Assembly (NCBI GenBank): GCA_943789465.1
Contig: CALSUF010000002.1
Location: 310,001-374,000 of the forward strand
From: an uncultured Flavobacteriaceae bacterium
GTDB taxonomy: Bacteria; Bacteroidota; Bacteroidia; Flavobacteriales; Flavobacteriaceae
DNA: 64,000 nucleotides
Reading direction: 5' to 3'
The notes under the pieces: generated by a model
Seen by the model: the letters and a program-made list of their open reading frames with translations, nothing else
Database searches by the model: none
Told to the model about the DNA's origin: nothing
Translations under genes and position numbers: made by a program
In this document: positions 1 through 8,917 of the stretch, one piece after another
How positions within the stretch are numbered: the first letter of the stretch is position 1
Layout of the letters: each line of letters begins with the position of its first letter

Positions 1-1386
1 TGTTAAAAGTTTTACAAGATCCAAGGCGTCATAAATATCCTCACTGTTTTCTATACATATAAAAGCATGTTGTTCAATGGAACGTTTTAAAACAACTTTT
101 GAGGACTCCCCATTACGAATGGATTGAATGTAGGTTTTGTTGACATCAAAATAAACATCTTTAGAATTAGTAAATGAAGCTCTTATATCATCTGGCATTT
201 CATAAATGAAGTTGCTTTCAAGCTCTTCATCACTTAAAACTCCGTCTAAATAATAATTTGGATACTTAAATATACGTTGCCAATCTAAATTTGTACTTCC
301 CCAAGGTCCAAAACGATGGAAGTTATTTCCTAAATCAATAACATCAAAGGAATTTTTATTCTTTAAAATTCGAGAACCCCTTCCTATCATTTGATAATAA
401 AGTGTTAGTGATTTAGTAGCACGATTTAAGATAATAGATTCCACAGTAGGCTCATCAAATCCAGTAGTAAGTATACTTACAGAAGTTAGTATGGCATTTG
501 GTGTTTCTTTAAACCATTTTAAAATTTGAGTACGCTCTTTTTTAGTTGCAGTATTATCTAAATGAGCTACAGGATAACCGGCGCTTCTAAACAAGTCAAA
601 AACAAACAGTGAGGTATTGATACCGTTGTTAAATATAAGTGTTTTCTTTCCTTCACAACGTTCATTATAGGCTTCCATTAACTTAGAAAGCATCTCATTG
701 TTAGTATATAAATCTTCTGAAGATTTAACCGTATAATCTCCGTTGGCACCTACCACTAAAGAAGTCAATCCAACATTATAAGAAAACATGTTAGCTTGTG
801 CTAAGAATTCATTCTCAATTAGGGATTCAATACTCTCTCCGACAATTAATTCATTGTAATTATCTGCCATTGGAAGCTCAATATTTGAACTTAATGGTGT
901 AGCGGTAACACCTAAAACGAATGATTTTTCAAAAAATTTAAAAAGTTTTGTGAATGAATTGTAATGAGCTTCATCAATAATAACTAAACCAATATCTGAG
1001 ATATCTAATTTATCATCTTTTAAACGGTTGTTAAGTGTTTCAACCATTGCAACAAAACAATCAAATTGAGATTGGTCCTCTAAATTGGCTTTACTGTCAA
1101 TTACTTTGTTTTGTACTCCAAACTCTGTCAATACAGATGATGTTTGTTTACAAAGCTCAATACGATGCGTCATTACCAACACCTTTTTCTTATGAGTTTT
1201 TAAGTATTGACTGACAATTTCCGAAAAGATAACTGTTTTACCACCACCAGTGGGTAACTGGTATAAAAGGTGGTAATCGTCCACAGCAGTTTCAAAACAT
1301 TGAAATATTTTTTGAATCGCTCCCTTCTGGTAGCTATAAAGTTCTTTGCCAGTTTTACGTTCTTCTTGTTCTGAAATGGAAAGCAT
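1..1386 (-). CDS. DEAD/DEAH-box helicase (type III restriction Res-like), C-terminus cut by window edge
   Basis: Superfamily II ATP-dependent nucleic-acid helicase, presumably cytoplasmic; 462 residues are visible from the ATG and the frame is still open at base 1, so the C-terminus is missing. Translating the minus strand shows a Q-motif-like start (YSYQKGAI), Walker A LPTGGGKT at residues 44-51, DEAH at 138-141, motif III TATP at 161-164 and motif VI QMIGRGSR at 332-339. This arrangement is that of the ResIII/UvrB-like helicases encoded as stand-alone proteins in flavobacteria. No methylase or specificity subunit is next to it, so a restriction role is not supported. A -7 promoter match lies 22 nt upstream of the ATG. 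Confidence 0.85.
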   Translation of the reverse strand, partial: MLSISEQEERKTGKELYSYQKGAIQKIFQCFETAVDDYHLLYQLPTGGGKTVIFSEIVSQYLKTHKKKVLVMTHRIELCKQTSSVLTEFGVQNKVIDSKANLEDQSQFDCFVAMVETLNNRLKDDKLDISDIGLVIIDEAHYNSFTKLFKFFEKSFVLGVTATPLSSNIELPMADNYNELIVGESIESLIENEFLAQANMFSYNVGLTSLVVGANGDYTVKSSEDLYTNNEMLSKLMEAYNERCEGKKTLIFNNGINTSLFVFDLFRSAGYPVAHLDNTATKKERTQILKWFKETPNAILTSVSILTTGFDEPTVESIILNRATKSLTLYYQMIGRGSRILKNKNSFDVIDLGNNFHRFGPWGSTNLDWQRIFKYPNYYLDGVLSDEELESNFIYEMPDDIRASFTNSKDVYFDVNKTYIQSIRNGESSKVVLKRSIEQHAFICIENSEDIYDALDLVKLLT

Positions 1387-1408
1387 AGTTGGTTTTGGAT
1401 GATTTTTG

Positions 1409-1416
1409 CAAAAATA
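1409..1416 (-). promoter_or_regulatory. Bacteroidetes -7 promoter element (TATTTTTG) for the helicase gene
   Basis: The minus strand reads TATTTTTG, a full match to the TAnnTTTG -7 element, 22 nt before the helicase start codon. No TTTG is present at the expected distance upstream, so support rests on the -7 box and position only. Confidence 0.4.
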
Positions 1417-1575
1417 CATTCTTTATTGAGTATATAAAGAATTATTATGAACTATTTTTTCGTTTAAGATTAAATTAAATATTGTGCCTATTAAATTTGT
1501 AAAAGTTAAAAATGTATAATTATTTCATATTTGAGTCATAAATGGTTAAATTTAAATCCTTAATTTTCATTTATT

Positions 1576-2007
1576 ATGAATCAAACAACAAACCAAACCA
1601 CAATCAATTTTTGGATTATTTGTAGTCTGGCCTTAATTTGGAATATCATAGGAGTATTTGCTTATTTTGGTCAAACTTTTATGAGCGAAGAAATTTTTTC
1701 ATCCTTATCTAAAACAGAACAAAATTATTTTTTAAACATGCCTGTATGGGTAACAGCTGCATTTGCTGCGGCAGTTTTTACCGGAGTCTCTGGTGCTATT
1801 AGCTTGTTACTGAAAAAAAAACCCGCAGTTTTTTTATTCTTAATTTCAATGATTTTAATATTAATACACCAGTATTACATCTTTTTTATTCAAGACTCTA
1901 TAAAAGTTGAAGGTCTGGAATTAATTCTACCATTGACCACTTTGTTTATTGGGTTTTATTTACTTGGGTATTCTATTAAAATGAACAAACAAGGCGTGTT
2001 AAATTAG
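1576..2007 (+). CDS. Small four-helix integral membrane protein, function unknown
   Basis: A 143-residue protein with four hydrophobic stretches (about residues 11-31, 56-79, 84-106 and 113-133) and little else, so an inner-membrane protein. It resembles the short flavobacterial proteins that databases sometimes label 'sugar transporter', but no transporter motif is visible and I do not support that name. Its TAG stop interlocks with the TAA stop of the convergent methyltransferase gene (4-nt overlap). A TAAATTTG -7 match lies at 1492-1499, about 75 nt upstream of the ATG. Confidence 0.7.
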   Translation: MNQTTNQTTINFWIICSLALIWNIIGVFAYFGQTFMSEEIFSSLSKTEQNYFLNMPVWVTAAFAAAVFTGVSGAISLLLKKKPAVFLFLISMILILIHQYYIFFIQDSIKVEGLELILPLTTLFIGFYLLGYSIKMNKQGVLN

Positions 2008-3176
2008 TCCGTTTTAGTTTTAAGTTTGTGCGTCTTCTTCGTGCCAGCATACATTTCGTATTTAGAAAAACGAGATTCTAATTTAGCATTGAATAGTTTA
2101 ATCTTCCTTGAAGGTCTCAATCCAATATGTTTAAGTGCTTCCAGATTTGAAGAAATCATCCATGCATTGGTGCCTGGATATTTATGCTTTAAGGTTGAAC
2201 CTATGGAGCTATAAAAACTCTCCATTTCAATATCTAATCGTTCTCCATAAGGAGGATTAAACACCATATGTAAATGTTCTTCGCCACCTTTTTGGGTTTT
2301 GAAAAAATCTTCATGTTTTATATATATAAAATCTTCTAATTTAGCGTTCTCAACGTTTTGAGTGGCCTTTTCTACTGCACTAGGTGATTTGTCAAACCCC
2401 ATGATTTTGTGATGAAAATCACGTGTCTTTGAAAGTAATGATTCTTCAATTTTTTCAAATAAATCTACATCCCAATCTTCCCAACGTTCAAAACCAAATT
2501 CATTACGCATCAAATTTGGAGGAATATTACAAGCAATCATAGCAGCTTCTATAAGAACTGTCCCAGAACCACACATTGGATCCATAAAGTCACTCTGTCC
2601 ATCCCAACCAGACAACATTATTAACCCAGCTGCTAGCACTTCATTGATAGGAGCAATATTTGTCGCAATTTTATAACCGCGCTTGTGTAAAGATTCTCCT
2701 GAACTATCTAAAGAAACAGTGCAAAAATGACGGTCGATATGAATATCAATTTTTAAATCTGGAAATCTCAAATCTACATTTGGACGCTCCCCTGTTTGGT
2801 CTCTAAAACGATCAACAATCGCATCTTTAGTTTTTAATGATACATATTGAGAATGTGTAAACGTATCACCATTCAGTGTTGCTCCTACTGCTAAACTACC
2901 ATTCGATTTCAAATAGTTTTCCCATGGAATAGCATTAATTTTTTTGTATAAATCGGTTTCATTTATAACCTTAAAACTTGATATAGGTTTAAGTATTTTA
3001 ATAGCCGTACGTAAACCAATATTTGCTTTGTACATAAAACCTTTATCTCCTACAAAACTAACATGTCTGACGCCAATTGTAACCGCTTGAGCACCTAGTT
3101 GTTTTAATTCTTTAGCTAAAAGTTCCTCGAAACCAAATAAGGTTTTAGCAACCATCTTAAAATTATTCTCCATCAA
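2004..3176 (-). CDS. THUMP-domain class I SAM-dependent RNA methyltransferase (RlmL N-terminal/YpsC-like)
   Basis: Predicted N2-guanine methyltransferase acting on rRNA, in the family of the N-terminal half of E. coli RlmKL and Bacillus YpsC. The N-terminal about 160 residues fit a ferredoxin-like plus THUMP RNA-binding region; the Rossmann methyltransferase follows with SAM motif DPMCGSGT at 199-206 and catalytic NPPYGERL at 307-314. At 390 aa it has only one methyltransferase domain, as is normal outside gammaproteobacteria. The two leading Met codons make the exact start slightly uncertain (Met1, Met2 or Met8). It shares a short divergent promoter region with the methyltransferase gene to its right. 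Confidence 0.9.
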   Translation of the reverse strand: MMENNFKMVAKTLFGFEELLAKELKQLGAQAVTIGVRHVSFVGDKGFMYKANIGLRTAIKILKPISSFKVINETDLYKKINAIPWENYLKSNGSLAVGATLNGDTFTHSQYVSLKTKDAIVDRFRDQTGERPNVDLRFPDLKIDIHIDRHFCTVSLDSSGESLHKRGYKIATNIAPINEVLAAGLIMLSGWDGQSDFMDPMCGSGTVLIEAAMIACNIPPNLMRNEFGFERWEDWDVDLFEKIEESLLSKTRDFHHKIMGFDKSPSAVEKATQNVENAKLEDFIYIKHEDFFKTQKGGEEHLHMVFNPPYGERLDIEMESFYSSIGSTLKHKYPGTNAWMISSNLEALKHIGLRPSRKIKLFNAKLESRFSKYEMYAGTKKTHKLKTKTD

Positions 3177-3192
3177 AATTATTTAGTACGTG

Positions 3193-3211
3193 CAAAAATA
3201 CAGTATTTTTG
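3193..3211. promoter_or_regulatory. Back-to-back divergent -7 elements in one 19-bp palindrome
   Basis: CAAAAATA-CAG-TATTTTTG is an inverted repeat in which each arm is a TAnnTTTG -7 box: the left arm drives leftward (THUMP methyltransferase, start at 3176) and the right arm drives rightward (methyltransferase at 3232). Neither direction has a TTTG at the usual -33 distance. Confidence 0.5.
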
Positions 3212-3231
3212 TTCGAGTTATAAGTAAATAA

Positions 3232-3972
3232 ATGACAAAAGAACATTCAAAGTGGTTTCAGTCTTGGTTTAATACATCCTATTATCATTTACTTTATAGG
3301 AATAGAGATTACAAAGAAGCTGAAGTTTTTATAAAGAATATAGTTAAGTATTTGAATCTTGATAAAGACGATTCAATATTAGATTTAGCATGTGGAAAAG
3401 GCAGGCATTCCATTTTTTTAAATTCCTTAGGTTTTAATGTCACTGGACTAGATTTGTCCAAAAACAGTATCAAGGAAGCAAAAACAAGGGAATCAAGTTC
3501 TTTGCATTTTGACGTTCATGACATGAGAAATTTATATAATACTCCATTTGAAGTGGTTTTAAATTTATTTACGAGTTTTGGGTATTTTGAAAAAGATCTG
3601 GATAATTTTAAAGTAATTCAAACCATCAAATCGAGCCTAAAACAAAATGGTATTGGTGTTATTGATTTTATGAACAGCCCACAAGTAATTGAAAATTTAA
3701 TTGCTCAAAATTCGCACAAAATTGATGGAGTGACATTTAAATTAAAACGCTCCTATTCTGATGGATTTATTACTAAAGACATTGATATTTCTGATTCAGA
3801 TAAAACGTATCAATTTCAAGAAAAAGTGCGTGCTTATAGTTTTCAAGATTTTGAAGTGATGCTTTCTAATGCTGGATTACATTTGTTAGAATGTTTCGGA
3901 AATTATAACCTAGAACCCTTTAATATAAAAACGTCAAAACGTTTAATTTTAATTTTTATAGCTAATGATTAG
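3232..3972 (+). CDS. Class I SAM-dependent methyltransferase
   Basis: A 246-residue soluble methyltransferase, substrate unknown. Motif I is LDLACGKGRHS at about residues 50-60 followed by the acidic end of beta-2 (VTGLDLS), the typical Methyltransf_25/11 arrangement. The remaining C-terminal half is a mixed alpha/beta cap without recognisable specificity features. It overlaps the next gene (ZIP transporter) by 8 nt, which indicates co-transcription and perhaps translational coupling, but the functional link to metal transport is not evident. Family assignment is solid, the biological role is not. Confidence 0.85.
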   Translation: MTKEHSKWFQSWFNTSYYHLLYRNRDYKEAEVFIKNIVKYLNLDKDDSILDLACGKGRHSIFLNSLGFNVTGLDLSKNSIKEAKTRESSSLHFDVHDMRNLYNTPFEVVLNLFTSFGYFEKDLDNFKVIQTIKSSLKQNGIGVIDFMNSPQVIENLIAQNSHKIDGVTFKLKRSYSDGFITKDIDISDSDKTYQFQEKVRAYSFQDFEVMLSNAGLHLLECFGNYNLEPFNIKTSKRLILIFIAND

Positions 3973-4639
3973 TTTTCTAGCACCTATGTTGTCAGTAGTA
4001 TTTGGAGTTACAATTGTTTTGCTTTATAGTAAATCTAAACCCTTAAATCTGAAGTTATTTTTAGCATTTAGTGGAGCATTTTTATTGTCTACGACTATTT
4101 TTGAACTCCTTCCAGAAGTGTATGCGAACCTAGAAACCAAAAAAATAGGACTGTTTATTATGGGGGGTATTTTATTACAAATTCTTTTAGAGTTTTATTC
4201 CAAAGGAGCTGAGCATGGACACTTACATCAGCACGATGCTAAAACTGTATTTCCGTGGTTTTTGTTTATAAGTCTTGGTATTCATGCCTTTTTTGAAGGA
4301 TTTCCCCTAAAAGATCACCACAGTATTATCATAGGCGTAGTCATTCACAAAATTCCAATTGCGATTCTAATTACCACTTACCTTCTAAAGTCAAAACTAC
4401 CAAAGTCAAAGATTGTTCTGTTTTTAATTATATTCACACTTATGACGCCTTTAGGCTCTATTTCGGCTGAATTATTAAGTATTTCACAAACCATAATTTA
4501 CAGCGTAAACGCCATAGTTATTGGGATGTTTCTACATATATCAACCATTATTTTATTTGAAAGCAGTGAAGGACATCATTTTAATTTGAATAAAATTTTA
4601 ATGATTATTGGAGCGGTTATTTTAGCTTATTTTATATAA
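3965..4639 (+). CDS. ZIP family divalent metal transporter
   Basis: Inner-membrane transporter of the ZIP family (zinc or other divalent cations into the cytoplasm). The 224-residue chain has about seven to eight hydrophobic helices and a His-rich loop before helix 4 (HGHLHQH, about residue 84). The two signature metal-binding helices are recognisable: IHAFFEGFPL and VIHKIPIAIL, although the usual Glu after HK-P in the second helix is replaced (HKIPIA rather than HKxPEG). It starts inside the preceding methyltransferase gene and is followed 5 nt later by the DUF4268 gene, so the three form an operon. Confidence 0.85.
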   Translation: MISFLAPMLSVVFGVTIVLLYSKSKPLNLKLFLAFSGAFLLSTTIFELLPEVYANLETKKIGLFIMGGILLQILLEFYSKGAEHGHLHQHDAKTVFPWFLFISLGIHAFFEGFPLKDHHSIIIGVVIHKIPIAILITTYLLKSKLPKSKIVLFLIIFTLMTPLGSISAELLSISQTIIYSVNAIVIGMFLHISTIILFESSEGHHFNLNKILMIIGAVILAYFI

Positions 4640-4644
4640 CAACT

Positions 4645-5073
4645 ATGTTTAGTAAAAATGAAGCTAAACTCCTAAGGCAAGAATTTTGGACTAGTTTTGG
4701 AAAATCTTTTCCGCATGAATGGATTTTATATAACACCAATGTCAAAGGGCTTAGTTTTAAATTTCATTTTGATACAGAATCCGCTTATGTTGCATTTTGT
4801 ATTGATATGGAGTTTTCTAAACAACAAATTTATTGGGATAAATTAGTATCTCATAAATCAATCTTAGAGACTGATTTCTTACCTCAAATTAAGTTTGAAG
4901 AGTATTTTCAGGTTTCTGATGAAAAAGTGATTTCAGTTGCTTATGTATCTTTGGAGTCTAAGGTTTCTATTCACAATAAATCTACATGGAGAACAACAAT
5001 GGAATTTTTAAATGAAACAATGCTTAAATTTGAAGCATTTTATGATATATATGAAAATACGGTTAAGATTTGA
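4645..5073 (+). CDS. DUF4268 domain-containing protein
   Basis: A 142-residue soluble protein that matches what I know of the stand-alone DUF4268 family: an N-terminal LRQEFWTSFGKSFPHEW segment, a beta-rich core and a C-terminal helix with an aromatic-rich tail. In other bacteria this domain is sometimes attached to restriction or HNH-type proteins, but the short flavobacterial form is uncharacterised. It is the third gene of the 3232-5073 operon. A 13-bp inverted repeat overlaps its stop codon. Confidence 0.75.
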   Translation: MFSKNEAKLLRQEFWTSFGKSFPHEWILYNTNVKGLSFKFHFDTESAYVAFCIDMEFSKQQIYWDKLVSHKSILETDFLPQIKFEEYFQVSDEKVISVAYVSLESKVSIHNKSTWRTTMEFLNETMLKFEAFYDIYENTVKI

Positions 5074-5087
5074 GTCTTAACCGTATT
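5056..5087 (+). terminator. Hairpin with 13-bp perfect arms overlapping the DUF4268 stop codon
   Basis: Arms AATACGGTTAAGA and TCTTAACCGTATT flank the 6-nt loop TTTGAG, which contains the start of the TGA stop. The hairpin ends the 3232-5073 operon, but no long T run follows, so it may act as an RNA 3'-end stabiliser rather than a strict intrinsic terminator. Confidence 0.5.
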
Positions 5088-5199
5088 ATGTAGGTATAAA
5101 ATAAATGGGGCAAAAAAGATTAATATGATCTCATAAACAAAATTTTTCAAATTTATTTCTAGGTCAAAATAAACACATTTATTGTGTACCACAAAGACT

Positions 5200-5254
5200 T
5201 AAGTAACAAACGGTCGTTCTAAGTAACAAGCGGACTATATTAAAGATTAAACGG
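5200..5254 (+). repeat. Short phased direct repeats (TAAGTAACAARCGG)
   Basis: TAAGTAACAAACGG at 5200-5213 is repeated as TAAGTAACAAGCGG at 5220-5233 (one mismatch, 20-bp period); a weaker third copy, 10 of 14 matches, sits at 5241-5254. It lies in the 218-bp gap between two convergent genes, where nothing else but the hairpin is visible. Confidence 0.5.
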
Positions 5255-5291
5255 ATTTAATAGGTGGGCAAAATAATAGAAATTTATTTTT

Positions 5292-5951
5292 TTAGGGGGT
5301 CCATTTTTTAGAAAGCTCATATAAATTAAACTCAATAAATGATTTTTGATATTCTAATTGTTCTGTTTGGAAGAGACGTTGTAAAATATCTTCAATCAAA
5401 AAATCTTCTTCAATATTAATAGGATCAAATGGCAGTTTTAATGACATATTAAATAAGATAGCAGTGTTATTATACCAAAAGGCACGCCATCCACTTCTTA
5501 AATACTTAATCAAGTCAAATGCAGTTTCTCCTGTTTGGCGATGTATTAATTTAATCAAAATTTGACCTTCAGTAATTGTGAATTTTTTGAGTTTTTCAGC
5601 AAATTCGCCCTCTATATACTTTTGAACCATCCGTGTATATTTCTTTCTTTTTCGTTTACTCTTTAGGTTAGCCATTCGTTCATTTAAACTTTTTAAACGT
5701 TCTGCAGCTAATTTGGCATAAGGGTAAACCTTAATTGTTTTACGTTTTAGAATCAAATACCGCCGTCTTGATTCATTCGTGGAAAACTTTAATTTTGGAA
5801 GGATATAAATTTCATTTAGATTGATCGAATTATTTGTGATTGTATCTCCAACAATGATTAAATAATTTTCAGAAATTGTATCATTTTTCACAGGCAAGTT
5901 TTGCCCAAAAAGGAAAATAGGAAACCAAAAAAAAATACAACGCATCAACAT
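5292..5951 (-). CDS. DUF4294 domain-containing exported protein
   Basis: A 219-residue protein with an N-terminal hydrophobic signal (MLMRCIFFWFPIFLFGQ), so likely secreted to the periplasm. The body contains the DUF4294 hallmark, a very basic helical stretch (LKSKRKRKKYTRMVQKYIEGEF) followed by ITEGQILIKLIHRQTG and a C-terminal LRSGWRAFWYN region. The family is restricted to Bacteroidetes and has no known activity. It is divergent from the M42 peptidase gene, a neighbourhood I recall as common in flavobacteria. Confidence 0.75.
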   Translation of the reverse strand: MLMRCIFFWFPIFLFGQNLPVKNDTISENYLIIVGDTITNNSINLNEIYILPKLKFSTNESRRRYLILKRKTIKVYPYAKLAAERLKSLNERMANLKSKRKRKKYTRMVQKYIEGEFAEKLKKFTITEGQILIKLIHRQTGETAFDLIKYLRSGWRAFWYNNTAILFNMSLKLPFDPINIEEDFLIEDILQRLFQTEQLEYQKSFIEFNLYELSKKWTP

Positions 5952-6054
5952 CTAAACTAAGTTTACTTGTGTGTTTTCAAACTTACAAAATATGCCTTAA
6001 TCTTTGTGTTATTATCATTCATTATTGTTATTTTTAACCAAAATTTATTTCAAA

Positions 6055-7143
6055 ATGGCACAGAAAACAATCCTTGATAAAAACGCACTTACATTTTTAG
6101 AAGATTATCTTAACAATGCAGCACCAACAGGCTACGAATGGAACGGTCAAAAACTATGGATGGATTATTTAAAACCCTATGTAGATAACTTCATAACAGA
6201 TACCTACGGTACAGCCGTTGGGGTGATTAATCCTGAGGCACCTTTTAAAGTTGTGATTGAAGGTCATGCAGATGAAATTTCTTGGTATGTAAACTATATT
6301 TCAGATGATGGACTCATTTATGTCATCCGAAATGGAGGAAGTGACCATCAAATTGCTCCTAGTAAAATCGTAAATATTCATACAAAAAACGGCATTGTAA
6401 AAGGTGTTTTTGGTTGGCCAGCAATTCATACACGAAGTTTAGCTAAAGAACAAGCACCAAAACCTGATAATATTTTCATAGATATTGGATGTAAAACCAA
6501 AGAAGCGGTTGCAGAATTAGGCGTGCATGTAGGCTGTGTGATTACATATCCTGATACGTTTCATATTCTAAATAACGATCATTTTGTTTGTCGGGCTTTA
6601 GACAACCGAATGGGTGGTTTTATGATTGCACAAGTCGCGCGATTACTGCATGAAAACAAAAAAAGCCTTCCATTTGGACTGTATATAACTAATTCCGTAC
6701 AAGAAGAAATTGGATTGCGTGGCGCAGAAATGATAACCCATACTATTCAGCCTAATGTTGCTATTGTGACAGATGTGACACATGATACCACCACACCAAT
6801 GATTGAAAAAAAGACACAAGGACATTGTGAAATGGGCAAAGGTCCTGTGATAGCCTATGCCCCTGCGGTTCAACAAAAATTAAGAGATTTAATAACGGAT
6901 ACTGCAGAAGCAAACAAAATTCCGTTTCAACGTGCTGCTCTTTCTAGAGCAACTGGAACCGATACAGATGCCTTTGCTTATAGCAACGGAGGTGTCGCTT
7001 CAGCTCTGATTTCATTGCCATTACGTTACATGCATACGACTGTTGAAATGGTTCACCGTGAAGATGTAGAAAATGTTATTAAAATGATTTATGAAACTTT
7101 GTTAAACATTACAGACGGCGAAACATTTTCGTATTTTGACTAA
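6055..7143 (+). CDS. M42 family (glutamyl/endoglucanase-type) metalloaminopeptidase
   Basis: Cytosolic di-metal aminopeptidase of family M42 (PepA/FrvX/CelM type), forming large oligomeric peptidases that trim N-terminal residues from peptides. Metal ligands are recognisable in order: GHADE, the bridging Asp in ALDNR, the catalytic QEEIG pair, TDVTH and the final MHTTVE. I chose ATG 6055, which gives MAQKTILDK and a 362-aa protein of family length; an upstream in-frame start at 6004 would add a 17-residue hydrophobic leader not expected for this cytosolic family. The Nudix gene follows after 6 nt. Confidence 0.9.
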   Translation: MAQKTILDKNALTFLEDYLNNAAPTGYEWNGQKLWMDYLKPYVDNFITDTYGTAVGVINPEAPFKVVIEGHADEISWYVNYISDDGLIYVIRNGGSDHQIAPSKIVNIHTKNGIVKGVFGWPAIHTRSLAKEQAPKPDNIFIDIGCKTKEAVAELGVHVGCVITYPDTFHILNNDHFVCRALDNRMGGFMIAQVARLLHENKKSLPFGLYITNSVQEEIGLRGAEMITHTIQPNVAIVTDVTHDTTTPMIEKKTQGHCEMGKGPVIAYAPAVQQKLRDLITDTAEANKIPFQRAALSRATGTDTDAFAYSNGGVASALISLPLRYMHTTVEMVHREDVENVIKMIYETLLNITDGETFSYFD

Positions 7144-7149
7144 CTTTTA

Positions 7150-7698
7150 GTGGAAGAATATTTAGATATTTGGAATTCTGAAGGGCAACCGACAGGTGAA
7201 ACTTGCTTGAAAGATATAGCACATCAGAATGGATTATTTCATCCTACAGTACATGTTTGGTTTTATACCCTTACCCCTGCCCTTTTACTTCAAAAACGAA
7301 GTCTTACTAAACAGACGTTCGCTGGCTATTGGGATGTTTCTGTTGCTGGCCATGTGAGTGCTGGAGAATCTATTTTGGATGGTGCACTTCGCGAAGTAAA
7401 AGAAGAAATTGGATTGGATATTAAAGAAATAGATTTACTCCCTATTGACATTCGGAAAAATATCAACCATTTTGAAAACGGTGTTATAGACTGTGAATTT
7501 CAACATGTATTTTTAGTTCAATTGAAAGCCGATGTTTCTAAATTACTAATCCAAGAAAATGAAGTGGATGAAGTACGGCTTTTTACTTTTGAAGAACTCC
7601 AAAACTGCATGCATCAAATGCACCCTAATTATAACATTGTGCCAGCCGATATGAGTTATTATCAGTTTATGATGGATACGGTATTGAAATTCCTCTAA
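7150..7698 (+). CDS. Nudix hydrolase, YfcD/IPP-isomerase-like
   Basis: A 182-residue Nudix protein with a complete Nudix box (Gx5Ex7REVKEEIG) at residues 67-89. The N-terminal WNSEGQPTGETCLKDIAHQNGLFHPTVHVW is typical of the YfcD group, which is related to isopentenyl-diphosphate isomerase but hydrolyses nucleotide or dinucleotide pyrophosphates; the substrate cannot be told from sequence. Translation appears to begin at a GTG (7150), 6 nt after the peptidase stop, so the two genes are probably co-transcribed. Confidence 0.85.
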   Translation: MEEYLDIWNSEGQPTGETCLKDIAHQNGLFHPTVHVWFYTLTPALLLQKRSLTKQTFAGYWDVSVAGHVSAGESILDGALREVKEEIGLDIKEIDLLPIDIRKNINHFENGVIDCEFQHVFLVQLKADVSKLLIQENEVDEVRLFTFEELQNCMHQMHPNYNIVPADMSYYQFMMDTVLKFL

Positions 7699-7713
7699 TT
7701 AACATTAGTTTTG
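7684..7713 (+). promoter_or_regulatory. Bacteroidetes promoter (TTG-N19-TAGTTTTG) for the MFS gene
   Basis: A -33 TTG at 7684-7686 and a -7 TAGTTTTG at 7706-7713 are 19 nt apart. The -7 box ends only 4 nt before the ATG at 7718, so the transcript would be leaderless or nearly so. The promoter lies across the end of the Nudix gene. Confidence 0.5.
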
Positions 7714-7717
7714 CCGA

Positions 7718-8917
7718 ATGCAAAACCAACCTGCCCTCAAAATTGAATTTGTAGCTATCATGGCACTGCTCATGTCTTTAGTAGCATTGTCCATTGACGG
7801 TATACTCCCGGCCCTAGCTGTCATTGGAAACGATCTTGGAGTTGCGAGTACCAAAGACCACCAATTATTGATTACCATGATTTTCTTAGGTTTGGGATTT
7901 GGACAATTAATTTTTGGTCCTTTATCTGATAGTTTTGGAAGAAAACCAATTATTTATGTGGGGTTTTTAGTGTTTGCTGTAGCGAGTATTATTTGTGTAA
8001 ACACCAATTCTTATGAAATATTAATTGCAGGACGTATTTTGCAAGGGATTGGTTTGGCGTCGCCTCGAACCTTAAGTATTGCCATGATTCGTGATTCTTA
8101 TGAGGGCGATTATATGGCCAAAGTCATGTCTTTTATAGTCATGATTTTTATCCTTATTCCTATCATAGCTCCCACACTTGGACAATTTTTAATGCTAACG
8201 TATAATTGGCAAGCCATTTTTAATGTACAATTAGGGCTCGGCATTTTAGTCATTTTTTGGTTTTGGAAACGACAACCTGAAACTTTAGCAGTTTCGAATC
8301 GGATTCCTTTTAAAAGTGCAACTTTAATTTCTGGTTTTATAGAATTTTTTAAACATCAACAAGCCGTTGCTTTTACCTTAATTTCTGGATTTATTACAGG
8401 TTCATTTATGGTTTATTTGAGTACCAGTCAGTATATTTTTGAAGTTCAGTACGGCTTAGGAGATGACTTCCCCTTAATTTTTGCTAGTTTAGCAGTTGGT
8501 GTTGGATTTGCAACCTATTTGAATGGTGTGTTTGTGGTTAGAGTTGGTATGAAACGAATTGCACTGGTTTCATTAATATCCTACACCTTAAGCTCTTTTA
8601 TCTATGTATTCATGTTTTTAAATAAAGAGAATCCTCCTTTATGGATTTTACTTATCTTTTTTGCATTACAATTTACGTCCGTAGGATTTTTATTTGGAAA
8701 CCTCAGAGCCTTAGCCATGCAACCTATTGGACATATTGCTGGGGTTGGTGCTGCCATCAATGGATTTGTTTCTACAGTGATGGGTGTATTAATTGCTAGT
8801 GTAATTGGAGCCTATATGAGTGCCACAGTGTGGCCGTTGTTTTTAGGTTTTACAATATGTGGCTTTGTTTCTATGGTAATTTTTCTTCTAAATAAACCCT
8901 TAGAACGAACTATTTAA
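7718..8917 (+). CDS. MFS transporter, Bcr/CflA drug-resistance subfamily
   Basis: A 399-residue, twelve-helix inner-membrane proton antiporter of the DHA1 Bcr/CflA group, which exports drugs or small metabolites. The MFS motif A is visible between helices 2 and 3 (GPLSDSFGRKP, about residues 67-77) and the antiporter-type motif C region follows in helix 5 (LIPIIAPTLGQ). No regulator adjoins it, so the natural substrate is not suggested by context. Its stop codon interlocks by 4 nt with that of the convergent S33 peptidase gene. Confidence 0.88.
   Translation: MQNQPALKIEFVAIMALLMSLVALSIDGILPALAVIGNDLGVASTKDHQLLITMIFLGLGFGQLIFGPLSDSFGRKPIIYVGFLVFAVASIICVNTNSYEILIAGRILQGIGLASPRTLSIAMIRDSYEGDYMAKVMSFIVMIFILIPIIAPTLGQFLMLTYNWQAIFNVQLGLGILVIFWFWKRQPETLAVSNRIPFKSATLISGFIEFFKHQQAVAFTLISGFITGSFMVYLSTSQYIFEVQYGLGDDFPLIFASLAVGVGFATYLNGVFVVRVGMKRIALVSLISYTLSSFIYVFMFLNKENPPLWILLIFFALQFTSVGFLFGNLRALAMQPIGHIAGVGAAINGFVSTVMGVLIASVIGAYMSATVWPLFLGFTICGFVSMVIFLLNKPLERTI

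Noticed and set aside
1-1386. Restriction-modification system from the DEAH helicase
   Set aside because: No methylase, nuclease or specificity gene is visible; stand-alone helicases of this type are common.
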